From an uncultured Clostridia bacterium (lineage in GTDB: Bacteria; Bacillota; Clostridia; Christensenellales; CAG-917): a DNA stretch of 45,596 nt. Positions 8,214-16,495 of this stretch are shown one piece after another; the first letter of the stretch is position 1; each line of letters opens with the position of its first letter. The stretch covers positions 1 through 45,596 of the forward strand of contig CANQBO010000018.1 of assembly GCA_947589475.1 (NCBI GenBank). The letters are read 5' to 3'. The notes under the pieces were generated by a model, which searched no databases, had not been told where the DNA came from, and saw only the letters and a program-made list of their open reading frames with translations. Both the position numbers and the translations under genes were made by a program.

Positions 8214-9360
8214 TGCCATTTCCTCCTTTCACCTGCGCAGATCTATCGGTATTGATATAACCCAAAAGGTGTAAAAATTCAACGTTGCTTTTCAACGAAT
8301 CTATCTTGATCAGATAATTTGACCACTCGATTTGATGATGATCGCTGCACACAAATCTATCATATAAGGCACGCTGCGTCAACGGTTGCCATCCATTATC
8401 GCTTGGGGTCTCGCTTTGCAACTCCAAATATTGATATCCGCCATCGGCCTTAAGCCTAACTATGGCGGCGTGTCTGCCTGTAGCCATATAATATTCTTTT
8501 CCCCTCTCCATTTGAGTCATCAAACGTTCGGCGCATATACCGTCATTTTTTCCGTATTCGATTTTAGACTCAACGCCTTGCATTGTGGCTATTTTTTTAA
8601 TTATGTCTCTTGAAGCAAAAACCTCTCGACTTTTGCCATCGCGGAAATCATAAACTACATATCCCGCTTTATTTCCGACATAGGCAAATGCCAATGAAGA
8701 GCATGACCCTTCCGTCTTATCTCCTCCGCCTAAGTCGTTCACTATTTCATCTTCGGTTCTTTGCGTTGATGCAGGTTGAACGGGTCTGTATTCAACTCTC
8801 CTTAATGCGCTTTCAAGCGTATTTTTTTTGCCTAATTTCGAGTATGCCCAGTCCCAAAACCCAATCCTGTTTCCCCTCGATCTCGGCGTCTGATCATCAC
8901 CTGTTAAACCGGACGAGTGCCCTTGAGGTTGCGAGGGCCATGCCTCTCCATCTGCCGTTGAGCCGGCGCTCCCGCTTGTAACCGAGGCGTCGCCACCGCC
9001 TATAGCCGCGCCGCCTCCTCCTTGATTTCCGTACGATCCGGTTGCGCCGCTTGCAGTTGAGCTTGGGACATATGTCCCTTCCTCGCCAAATCGCGGACGC
9101 TCCAAAATATGTTGCGCTCTTTGTCTGAAATACTTGGGATAGGTTTCATATACTTCATCAATGATGGCTATAGCCTGCGCCCTTAATACATCCAACTCTT
9201 CCACCAAAGTTTCAAAGGTTTCATCATCTCTCCATTCCGATTCAAGAGCCATAATTTGAGCATAGTAGACGTTGACAACTTCTCGTTGCCTTGCACAATA
9301 GCCGTCAATGATATCGGCTATACTGAATAAAGTGTTGGCGTCTAAAACCAAATCGTCCAT
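8200..9360 (-). CDS. Type VII-like effector: WxD helical N-terminus, Gly/Ser linker, papain-like C-terminal domain
   Basis: The protein has 386 residues. Residues 1-91 are a helical domain with LESEWRDDETF that clearly matches the whole stand-alone 91-residue protein encoded at 11423-11698, including the shared ending RPRF/RPKF. Residues about 92-165 form a Gly/Ser/Thr-rich linker. The C-terminal domain has Cys in EGSCSSLAFAY (C220), His in TGRHAAIVR (H297) and an acidic or amide position in YLELQSE (E313/Q315), in the order of a papain-like cysteine protease or deamidase fold seen in polymorphic toxins. This fits a secreted toxin whose N-terminus is the export signal. The exact activity is unproven. 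The ribosome site is AGAGGA. Confidence 0.8.
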   Translation of the reverse strand: MDDLVLDANTLFSIADIIDGYCARQREVVNVYYAQIMALESEWRDDETFETLVEELDVLRAQAIAIIDEVYETYPKYFRQRAQHILERPRFGEEGTYVPSSTASGATGSYGNQGGGGAAIGGGDASVTSGSAGSTADGEAWPSQPQGHSSGLTGDDQTPRSRGNRIGFWDWAYSKLGKKNTLESALRRVEYRPVQPASTQRTEDEIVNDLGGGDKTEGSCSSLAFAYVGNKAGYVVYDFRDGKSREVFASRDIIKKIATMQGVESKIEYGKNDGICAERLMTQMERGKEYYMATGRHAAIVRLKADGGYQYLELQSETPSDNGWQPLTQRALYDRFVCSDHHQIEWSNYLIKIDSLKSNVEFLHLLGYINTDRSAQVKGGNGNVKQ

Positions 9361-9368
9361 GGCATCCT

Positions 9369-9764
9369 CTATTTTATAAATACTTTCAGCGCCTCTTTTA
9401 TAAGCGCATCGTCAACCTCGACCGAGGTCTCTTCGTCGATCTTTTGTAATAAATGCAAAACCACGCACGTCGAAAAATTTTCTCCTTCAACGCTAGGGTC
9501 AGCGCCCAAATTGTAAGGCAGTTTTGACATAACCGAAAGCATAACTTTCTCATCATCCATGTCTTTTGTGAAGTATTGATCGAAAATCAATTGGGACACT
9601 TCCTCCGCCTTAGCTCTATTTATATCGCACTGCTTCCCGACGCAAAATTTACAGATCGAAAATGGTCCGTTTGCGGTCTTATACTCCTTAAAGTTTAATT
9701 TAGTAAGTTCGGCTTCATCGATAAATTCAAATGAACCATCACTCCAATCTATTCTCTGACTCAT
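9369..9764 (-). CDS. Putative immunity protein for the ADP-ribosyltransferase effector
   Basis: This 131-residue soluble acidic protein (begins MSQRIDWSDGSFEF) has no signal peptide or membrane segment and no family I recognise. It starts 2 nt after the stop codon of the ADP-ribosyltransferase gene and uses GGGAGG inside that gene as its ribosome site. Position, size and acidity fit an immunity protein. An export chaperone is an alternative. Confidence 0.75.
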   Translation of the reverse strand: MSQRIDWSDGSFEFIDEAELTKLNFKEYKTANGPFSICKFCVGKQCDINRAKAEEVSQLIFDQYFTKDMDDEKVMLSVMSKLPYNLGADPSVEGENFSTCVVLHLLQKIDEETSVEVDDALIKEALKVFIK

Positions 9765-9766
9765 TT

Positions 9767-11161
9767 TTACTGAACCCTCCCAAGAAGCGTAACTCGCATT
9801 TCATAATAATCGCGCATATCTCTTATTCTATCTATCCTATACACCGAACCCCTTTGCAATAGGACTTCATGTTCAAGTGAAGAATAGCCGGACAGATCAT
9901 TCGTAAAAATTCCTTCTGCACCTGCAGGGGCGTAGATCTTAAACATAATTCCCTTATTGTTGCAGTATTTAAAAGCATCGTCAATTTTAACGCTGGTCGA
10001 AGAGAACCCTTTTTCAATAAAAAGTTGTCCCTGAAACATATCGTTTATTTCATATATGGATCGCCCTTCGAATTTGCCGAATATCTTCGCTGCGCCTTGT
10101 ACGTCAACACCTCTGTATAAAATAGAGTCCCTCTGCAAAGTGTGTTTGGAGAGGATCTCCGTTATGGAATTCATCGTCTGCATCATGCTGTCGGAGATGT
10201 CATATCCATGCCTTAAATATCCGTTTATTTGTTCATATGCATGCTTATAAGAAGGATCGTGATTATTGTCGTCCAAATATATTTTAAGTTGCTTTTTTTC
10301 AGCATCACTCAACCTCTTAACATCTTTTTTGCTCAGCTTATTAAAATATTTTTTAGACAACTCCTCGGCATCGACGACCGAATCGTATGAAGTTGATGAC
10401 TTGCTCATTGTGGTTGCCGCCACTTCACCCAAATCGACCTTCCCTCCGCCTGCGCTTGAATAACTATGTACCCATGAAGCGTTTTGAACGGAATAATCGG
10501 AATATGTACTGCCGGCAGGGATATAAATCGGTTTACTCGTCAAATAGACGCCCATGCTGTCCAACGTTCCTTGCATGGTAGTCAGATTATAGTTGATCTC
10601 GGTCTCTATCGCATTTATGTATTTTTTTATTTCGAAAATATCCGATTGTATAGATTGTGCTACCGCATTTATTCCGTTTTTTATTTGTTCAAATCGACTT
10701 ACGGTTGTGTTGACTTCATACTTCACATCAGTTGCTCTTTCATGCTTGTTTCTGTAATGATCATATAATTCTTGCGCTTGATCGCGCGCCCTTTGCGCTG
10801 CCGCCAGTGCCGCCTCGTCTATTTCTTCAACCGTATATTCGTTTCCGTTCTCGTCTGTGTAAGTTCTTGTAATGGGATGGCTCAGCACATAATTTATTTC
10901 CTCATTACAACGTTCAACTTCTAAGGCCGCGTCTTCCATTAGTGCATGATATTTTTCAATTTTTACTTGAATTTCATCAAGCATCTGCTTCCCATGCGTA
11001 ATTTGTTGCGTGATCCTATCGGAATCTGTATGCACCTCAAAATTAAGTTTCTCGGTTTGAGAAAGCGTCTCGTTTGCACGACTCAAAATAGCGGAATAAT
11101 TTTGGGAACAAATATCCGCAAATGTCGCAACATATGAAAATGTGGCAATCATATTTCCCAT
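9767..11161 (-). CDS. Type VII-like effector: helical N-terminus and ADP-ribosyltransferase toxin domain
   Basis: The protein has 464 residues. Residues 1-200 are long helices and coiled coils, like the LXG/WXG export regions of type VII toxins. Residues about 265-464 are an ADP-ribosyltransferase of the R-S-E exotoxin class: Arg in SILYRGVD (R350), KGFSSTS (STS at 388-390) and the bi-glutamate motif EHE (E430, E432). The ExE form is typical of arginine-directed and actin-modifying toxins such as Vip2 and C2I, whereas Rho-directed C3 toxins have QxE. The target is not known. It follows four small WXG100-like genes and precedes a likely immunity gene. The ATG at 11152 is a second possible start. 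Confidence 0.88.
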   Translation of the reverse strand: MGNMIATFSYVATFADICSQNYSAILSRANETLSQTEKLNFEVHTDSDRITQQITHGKQMLDEIQVKIEKYHALMEDAALEVERCNEEINYVLSHPITRTYTDENGNEYTVEEIDEAALAAAQRARDQAQELYDHYRNKHERATDVKYEVNTTVSRFEQIKNGINAVAQSIQSDIFEIKKYINAIETEINYNLTTMQGTLDSMGVYLTSKPIYIPAGSTYSDYSVQNASWVHSYSSAGGGKVDLGEVAATTMSKSSTSYDSVVDAEELSKKYFNKLSKKDVKRLSDAEKKQLKIYLDDNNHDPSYKHAYEQINGYLRHGYDISDSMMQTMNSITEILSKHTLQRDSILYRGVDVQGAAKIFGKFEGRSIYEINDMFQGQLFIEKGFSSTSVKIDDAFKYCNNKGIMFKIYAPAGAEGIFTNDLSGYSSLEHEVLLQRGSVYRIDRIRDMRDYYEMRVTLLGRVQ

Positions 11162-11162
11162 A

Positions 11163-11417
11163 TTATACCGCCGATACTTTAATACTCAACCTAGTTATCT
11201 CGCTTTCAAATTCCGTTTCATTATAATTTGCCTTTACAGCATTATAACCTGCAACAGAATTTTCCTTATAGGCAGTGATTTGTGCCGCAAAGGATTTCAT
11301 ATTTTCATTGAACTCGTCATATGACATCGCCGTTCGGTCGGTCCAAACCGATCTTACCGAATGTAGGCAACTTTCCAAGTTATTGATGTTTGTTGTAAAA
11401 TCACCAAACTGCTCCAT
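11163..11417 (-). CDS. WXG100-like small helical protein
   Basis: This 84-residue all-helical protein has SVWTDRTAMSYDEF in the middle, matching the helix-turn-helix WxG/WxD position of WXG100 proteins. It is probably secreted by, or a partner for export through, the EssC-like ATPase. It ends 1 nt before the ADP-ribosyltransferase effector gene, so it may pair with that toxin, as small Lap or Esx proteins do with LXG toxins. The ribosome site is weak. Confidence 0.78.
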   Translation of the reverse strand: MEQFGDFTTNINNLESCLHSVRSVWTDRTAMSYDEFNENMKSFAAQITAYKENSVAGYNAVKANYNETEFESEITRLSIKVSAV

Positions 11418-11422
11418 AATAA

Positions 11423-11698
11423 TCAGAATTTAGGTCTATTCCTAATTTGTTCTGCTTTGCCTCTGAAATAATTCGGATATATAGACAAAATCTCATCCAT
11501 TACTCCCTCGACAGCGCTCTTCATTTGATTGATCTCCTCAAGAAGAGGACCCAGAGTTTGGTCATCGGTCCATTCTCCGGACAGAAATGAAGTTTTGCTC
11601 ATATAATCCGACATTATCGATTTTTGCCTATTGCAATATCCCTCTACTATGCTTGCGATTGCTTCAAGCACTTCGGGATTTAAATCCAAAACATCCAT
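11423..11698 (-). CDS. WXG100-like protein with WxD motif, paralogue of the papain-like effector's N-terminus
   Basis: This 91-residue helical protein contains LSGEWTDDQTLGPLL in place of the classical WxG turn. It aligns over its whole length with residues 1-91 of the effector encoded at 8200-9360 (VEGYCNRQK versus IDGYCARQR; YPNYFRGKAEQIRNRP versus YPKYFRQRAQHILERP). That makes it a stand-alone version of the export domain. Translation probably starts at the ATG at 11698, just after an uninterrupted run of 11 G that occupies the ribosome-site position. Confidence 0.82.
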   Translation of the reverse strand: MDVLDLNPEVLEAIASIVEGYCNRQKSIMSDYMSKTSFLSGEWTDDQTLGPLLEEINQMKSAVEGVMDEILSIYPNYFRGKAEQIRNRPKF

Positions 11699-11704
11699 CT
11701 TCTT

Positions 11705-11715
11705 CCCCCCCCCCC
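11705..11715 (-). repeat. Homopolymer of 11 G at a ribosome-binding site
   Basis: On the minus strand, eleven G residues lie in the gap between the 89-residue gene and the 91-residue gene, followed by AAGAAG and the ATG. There is no other Shine-Dalgarno sequence, so this run must serve as it. Runs of this length are prone to slipped-strand change, which would alter the spacing to the start codon. Confidence 0.85.
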
Positions 11716-11716
11716 A

Positions 11717-11986
11717 TTAAGATTCACTATAGTCGTCGATCCATCTTATAACAGCCTGACAATATCGTGCGATCGCTTCCATTTTCCCGCCTATCTGTTT
11801 GAGCATCGCTTGCATTTGACCGGAAAGCTCAAGATACCTATTGAACGCAGGATCTTGCAGACCGCTGAATTGAGAGTTTACATTATTGTCCATGACGCTG
11901 ATGTTTGTCATAAGTTGCTCGTTTGCCTCAGTGGAATAAGTGATCGCTCTCATACATGCATCTTTGGAAAGTTTGATTTGTCCCAT
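11717..11986 (-). CDS. WXG100-like small helical protein without the central Trp
   Basis: This 89-residue protein is helical with a central break at SQFSGLQDPAFNRYLEL, where WXG100 proteins have their turn. It lacks the tryptophan. Length, position among related genes and a Trp near the C-terminus suggest an Esx-type secreted or partner protein. It lies 10 nt downstream of the previous WxD gene and is followed by the G-tract. The family assignment rests on size, fold and context. Confidence 0.75.
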   Translation of the reverse strand: MGQIKLSKDACMRAITYSTEANEQLMTNISVMDNNVNSQFSGLQDPAFNRYLELSGQMQAMLKQIGGKMEAIARYCQAVIRWIDDYSES

Positions 11987-11996
11987 AATAGTCTCC

Positions 11997-12278
11997 TTAA
12001 ATTTTCATGCCGTGCAATATATGTATCGCTTCGATTTTGTTGTCAATGCGTTTTACAAGTTGCTCCGTCGCATTTTCGATCCCATCAATATCCGGGATCA
12101 AGGCACCTATCGCCGAAACTAATGAATTAAAATCTTCATCGTTCCAATCGCTGCTATTTGCGCCGATGCTTCTCAGCGCCGAAACAAGCGCTTCTCTATA
12201 CGACGAGACATAAGTTTTTATGCTCTTACTGACGGCTTCGAGCGCCTGCTCGTTTATGATGACTTCCGAAGCGCTCAT
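11997..12278 (-). CDS. WXG100-like protein with WxD motif
   Basis: This 93-residue helical protein has NSSDWNDEDFNSLV at the turn position and belongs to the same family as the 91-residue protein and the N-terminus of the papain-like effector. I chose the ATG at 12278 because GGAGGA lies just upstream and the ATG overlaps the ATPase stop codon as ATGA; a frame open a further 17 codons would sit inside the ATPase gene. It is translationally coupled to the ATPase, as expected for a core export substrate. Confidence 0.8.
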   Translation of the reverse strand: MSASEVIINEQALEAVSKSIKTYVSSYREALVSALRSIGANSSDWNDEDFNSLVSAIGALIPDIDGIENATEQLVKRIDNKIEAIHILHGMKI

Positions 12279-15200
12279 GCCGGGTCCTCCATCAACTCGC
12301 GATAATTTTCGCATAATGTTTTGTACCATTTTGCGTCAACCGCTTCTTCAAATCTATACACTCTGATTTTTGTGCGTTCATCCTGGGCGGCAACCAACGC
12401 CACCTTAGGATTGTTCAAACTGCTGGACGCTTTATAATCGCCCAAAAGTTGAGTTACAACATTTGTATTTGTTCCCTTGACGAAGATTTTATACATAGTC
12501 TCGGAAATATCATTTTTGAGCGCGGTGATCGCCAAAGGATTATCAATCGAAATGACAAAGTGTATTCCCAACTTTCCGCCGCGACTGAGCATTTCTTTGA
12601 ATGCGTCCGAGAAATAAATACTATCCGGGACTTTGGATTTTTGCATAGTGGGTTGAGCGGGTGCCTTCATCGCATTTCCTGCGGCAAAGAAAGCGTTTGC
12701 TTCCGCCAATTTTGATGCGCCGGGCTGGATCGGGGGAACCAAATCCGAAGCGACCTCTTGTGCCGTTTCTTCCGCGTCGGAAAGATGCAACATCGGATTT
12801 TCCGTAAATATATCCGTATATCTTTGCATCGAGTGGATGAAAATGAAATACGGCGTGTATGTCCTGGCATATTCGGATCTGTCCGAATCCAAACTGCGTT
12901 GCTTATAGATCTTGTAAGTTGTTTTAATACATTCCATGAACTTATCCATTGAGGAAACATTCTCGATAAGTTGACCGAAATCTGTGCGAAGTATATTGAA
13001 AAGATCGTTGGAATTCTTTGGATTGATCATTTCGCCATTCGCATAATATATCTTAGTGTGATCTTTTACGCAATCTGCATTCGTGATTTGATTGATAACA
13101 ACAGAAAGCAAAGAATATCCCATCATATCCCTTAATATCTCAACATCATAGCCTGTCAAAAGAACATTCATTTTATTTTCTCTTAACGCCAATGATATAT
13201 CATAAGGTTTCCCTGTGACATAATCTTGCCCAAGCTGTAAGATATAGCTTTCGAAAGATTTGGACACGATATCCTCTTTCGTCGGAACAACATTGTAGAT
13301 CGTGTTCCCGTCGACCGGGGACGGCTCATCGTCATCTCCCACGATAAACAGAGGTTCCTGTGCCGTGCTACTCGTAACGTTACGCCACTTCTCGATTATG
13401 TCCATTGCGTATTTTTGTCTATTCTCACTCGTTTCCGCATACGCAACACGGAACTCAATGCTATCGTTTCCATAACGAATATCGTTGATAACGCCCAATC
13501 CCTTTTCGGGACGATTAAGATTTTTTACGACCTTCGGATCGATCTTGATGTCTAAAGCGTCGTCGGGTTCATTCAATCTCAGACTTATTCTGTTTCCTAT
13601 CTGGCTTAACACTTTATCTTTTAAGCCGGGTGTTTTTGGTATATTTTGCGAAGCCCAAAGAATATTGATGCCAAAGGCTCTGCCTTTCTTGAAGATCTCA
13701 CGAAGAATATCTATAGCCTTTTGACCCAGCCTGTCATCTTGTTCAAACAACTCTTGAATTTCGTCTATTATCACAAATAGTCTCGGCATTTTTTTACCGA
13801 GTTTAGTATATTGAACAATGTCTTCAACTCTGAATTTTCTGAACTCATCTTCTCTGCGACGAAGTTCTTTGTGTAAATTATTTAAAATCGCTACGCCATC
13901 TTCCAGGTCGCTCGTCAAGCCTGTCAGTTTGATATGCGGCATTTGCCTGGACTTAACCTTATTTGCCTCGTAGAATTTAAACTCGACGCCGCCTTTGAAG
14001 TCAACAAGATACAAATTCAACTCTTCAGGGCTATACTTATAGCAAGCGCTCATAATTATGGTATGTAACAAGTTCGATTTACCCGAACCCGTACCGCCTA
14101 TCAAAACCGCATGAGCCGAACCGTCTCCCGTTGTCTTCAACAACAGATTTTGGATCTCTCCGCCTCTTGCGCCGATAGGAATGTCCAAAACCTCGGCAGA
14201 GGAAGGAATGCCTTTTGGACTTTTTTCGATTTTATCCGTTTCATCAAACATCTGCGTCAACGGCACGACTTTTTGCATATTGCTTTCAGCGTTATCTTTG
14301 ATCATTTCGACTATTGAATTGAGCGCAGGAGTATATATGTTTTCCTTTGGAATAAAGTAATTTTCGACGCCCAGATCCAACTTAAATTCGCTTCCTTTCT
14401 TATCTATAACAAGCGAATACGGTTTTATGGCTTCCATAAATTGCGAATATTCGGAAAGTTTATAGCTCGGACCCAACTGACAAGCGTTATTGTTTACGAT
14501 GATAGAGAATATACCCGCTTTTCTTCCGTTTTGAATGATCTTTAATACTCTTTTGGAAATATCGTCTCTCATTCCGCTGGGGAAATTGACCAAAACAAAC
14601 AAATGCACGTTTTGGGGATTAGCTTCAAAGTTCTTATTATATTGATAAATATCCTCAACGCTGTTATAACTCAATATGTCATCGTTGATCTTATACATGG
14701 TTTGTTCCATATCTTTAATGGTATTTTCCAATTGCCTGTCATCGCGAATAATTCCATTATAAAGAATAGAATTGTTGATGCGAGTCAAACTTTTGTATTT
14801 TGAAAAATCCATTTTGTTGTCGATGTCGATCAAACAGAACGTAATTCTGTTTGCCGGAAATGCCAGCAAAAATTGAATGACCAATTGATTGACAAGTTGC
14901 GCTGTTTCTTCGCTGTAGTTATCTTCATCAATATTAAGAAGGATATTCCCTTTTTCTTTCAATTTTAATATCAAAGGAGCCGACAAATAACCGTTTTCCA
15001 AATATTTGCGCAAAACAGGGCTTTCTTTAATGTATTGCAAATGTTTGGTCTGTCGCTCGACAAGCAACTTTATATCGCCGATATTGATCGCTTCTCTATA
15101 TTCTGAAGAACCCGTTTTTATATCGACATCGGTAGAAGCGCCGTCTGCAATGAGTTGCTCAAAAAACGTTCTGGGAACAGCCTTCGCTTTCTCATCTCTG

Positions 15201-16114
15201 AACAACTGATCAAAACGGATAGAATACTCTGTATCAAGTTTGGCCTTCAGTTCCGCAAGCCACGCGGTTGCGCTGCTTTTTACATATGAATTAAACGCGT
15301 TTATGTTGAACCGCTCATCGTATTGTGAAGATAGAACATCAACACATGCATTTATTTTCTTGCAATAAGGCAATAGAGATCTTACAAGTTGACGAATAGG
15401 CTTAGGATCTTTGATCGAATCTCTGTGACTACTGTCTGCATCGAATTTTTTTATATCCGTATTGTCTTTTGTGTGCGTAATAAAGGTCTCGCCTTGTACA
15501 TCAACGATTATGGGAGGAACAAGAGCATCGAAGTCGACAGCATTTAGTTGATTTATATATTCGTTTAAATTTCTGATCAAATCATATAATTTGCCTTTGT
15601 TTTCTTCATAGGTATAATTCTTAAACTCCGAAACATCTACCGTACAAGAAGCGATTTCGTCCGCATAATCTTTTGAAATCAAATCAAGCAAATTCCGAAC
15701 CTCTTTCTTTATGACGAGAAAATGTTCTATCTTAAATGCCTCATAATTCTTTTTCATATCGGCAATAAGAGCGTCCGTTTGCTTTTCTACCGAACTTTTT
15801 TCGCTTTGATATTGAGACAAATTGGATTTTTCCAGCTCATCAATCTCATTACAATACGCGTTTATTTTTTTGATGACTTTAATGATTTTTGTTATATCGG
15901 TCATAACTTTCTCCTCTATTATATGAATCGTTTCCTCCACGTTTGGCGCCTCGGCTAAATTATCTTCGATCAAATCTATACGTTCTTCTTTGGCCACGTC
16001 CATTCTATCCGAAACTCGACAGACGCTATTATAACATCCTTCCGCTTTCTTTTCTACGATGTTGCTCATCAACAATACTAATTTATGTATAAGTTCGGTT
16101 TTATTATCATCCAT
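12275..16114 (-). CDS. EssC/FtsK-SpoIIIE-like secretion ATPase
   Basis: This 1279-residue ATPase is the likely motor of the operon. Residues 1-380 are mainly helical and coiled-coil. Residues about 385-570 look like a degenerate ATPase domain with no Walker A. The central domain has Walker A GGTGSGKS (673-680), the FtsK signature LYLVDFKGGVEF (about 701-712) and Walker B LFVIIDEIQ (779-787). The region from about 990 to the end is a third ATPase-like fold, also without Walker A. Three tandem ATPase domains are typical of EssC/EccC, but this protein shows no N-terminal membrane helices or FHA domains. The ribosome site is GGAAGAG. Confidence 0.85.
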   Translation of the reverse strand: MDDNKTELIHKLVLLMSNIVEKKAEGCYNSVCRVSDRMDVAKEERIDLIEDNLAEAPNVEETIHIIEEKVMTDITKIIKVIKKINAYCNEIDELEKSNLSQYQSEKSSVEKQTDALIADMKKNYEAFKIEHFLVIKKEVRNLLDLISKDYADEIASCTVDVSEFKNYTYEENKGKLYDLIRNLNEYINQLNAVDFDALVPPIIVDVQGETFITHTKDNTDIKKFDADSSHRDSIKDPKPIRQLVRSLLPYCKKINACVDVLSSQYDERFNINAFNSYVKSSATAWLAELKAKLDTEYSIRFDQLFRDEKAKAVPRTFFEQLIADGASTDVDIKTGSSEYREAINIGDIKLLVERQTKHLQYIKESPVLRKYLENGYLSAPLILKLKEKGNILLNIDEDNYSEETAQLVNQLVIQFLLAFPANRITFCLIDIDNKMDFSKYKSLTRINNSILYNGIIRDDRQLENTIKDMEQTMYKINDDILSYNSVEDIYQYNKNFEANPQNVHLFVLVNFPSGMRDDISKRVLKIIQNGRKAGIFSIIVNNNACQLGPSYKLSEYSQFMEAIKPYSLVIDKKGSEFKLDLGVENYFIPKENIYTPALNSIVEMIKDNAESNMQKVVPLTQMFDETDKIEKSPKGIPSSAEVLDIPIGARGGEIQNLLLKTTGDGSAHAVLIGGTGSGKSNLLHTIIMSACYKYSPEELNLYLVDFKGGVEFKFYEANKVKSRQMPHIKLTGLTSDLEDGVAILNNLHKELRRREDEFRKFRVEDIVQYTKLGKKMPRLFVIIDEIQELFEQDDRLGQKAIDILREIFKKGRAFGINILWASQNIPKTPGLKDKVLSQIGNRISLRLNEPDDALDIKIDPKVVKNLNRPEKGLGVINDIRYGNDSIEFRVAYAETSENRQKYAMDIIEKWRNVTSSTAQEPLFIVGDDDEPSPVDGNTIYNVVPTKEDIVSKSFESYILQLGQDYVTGKPYDISLALRENKMNVLLTGYDVEILRDMMGYSLLSVVINQITNADCVKDHTKIYYANGEMINPKNSNDLFNILRTDFGQLIENVSSMDKFMECIKTTYKIYKQRSLDSDRSEYARTYTPYFIFIHSMQRYTDIFTENPMLHLSDAEETAQEVASDLVPPIQPGASKLAEANAFFAAGNAMKAPAQPTMQKSKVPDSIYFSDAFKEMLSRGGKLGIHFVISIDNPLAITALKNDISETMYKIFVKGTNTNVVTQLLGDYKASSSLNNPKVALVAAQDERTKIRVYRFEEAVDAKWYKTLCENYRELMEDPA

Positions 16115-16192
16115 AGTTGCGTCTCTTCCAAAATTACTTATGACAATTTACCTTTTGAACCTCCTATTTAGTGCAAATGTAAATTATAATAA

Positions 16193-16221
16193 AGTATAAC
16201 ATGACAAAAGTCTTATTGCAA
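16193..16221 (-). promoter_or_regulatory. Promoter of the type VII-like operon
   Basis: Minus-strand TTGCAA (16221-16216) is 17 bp from TATACT (16198-16193) with TGT before the -10. The predicted start leaves a leader of about 70 nt. It includes an AGGAGG (about 16163-16158) that is not followed by a usable start codon; the ATPase uses a closer site. Confidence 0.65.
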
Positions 16222-16323
16222 GTAAATGTCAAGTTATTTTTGTTGTTCCGACAAAATATTCCCGTGCATTTATCCCCCAGCAAATTGTCAGAAACACGCA
16301 GGTTCGAATCATTTTACACAAAA

Positions 16324-16356
16324 ATCCCAACCTATCGGTTCAAGATAGGCTGGGAT
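16324..16356 (-). terminator. tRNA-Arg terminator
   Basis: Directly after the encoded CCA, the minus strand forms a stem of ATCCCAGCCTATC with GATAGGTTGGGAT around a short loop, followed by TTTTTG. It separates the tRNA gene from the secretion operon. Confidence 0.8.
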
Positions 16357-16433
16357 TGGCGTGCCATGAGGGATTCGAACCCCCGACCTTCTGGTCCGTA
16401 GCCAGACGCTCTATCCAGCTGGGCTAATGGCAC
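16357..16433 (-). tRNA. tRNA-Arg (ACG)
   Basis: The minus strand folds into a complete cloverleaf: acceptor arms GTGCCAT/ATGGCAC, anticodon stem TCTGG/CCAGA with loop CTACGGA (anticodon ACG), T-loop GGTTCGAATCC, discriminator G and an encoded CCA. It reads CGN arginine codons after A-to-I editing. Confidence 0.96.
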
Positions 16434-16448
16434 AATTGAGCATTACTC

Positions 16449-16477
16449 ATTATAGAGGGCTGATGAAGATTTGTCAA
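16449..16477 (-). promoter_or_regulatory. tRNA-Arg promoter
   Basis: Perfect TTGACA (16477-16472), 17 bp and perfect TATAAT (16454-16449) lie on the minus strand, about 15 bp before the mature tRNA 5' end. Confidence 0.85.
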
Positions 16478-16495
16478 TTGATTGCGGCGAGAATT

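Noticed and set aside
12279..12329. Longer N-terminus for the 93-residue WxD protein
   Set aside because: The extra 17 codons lie inside the ATPase gene in another frame. GGAGGA points to the ATG at 12278.
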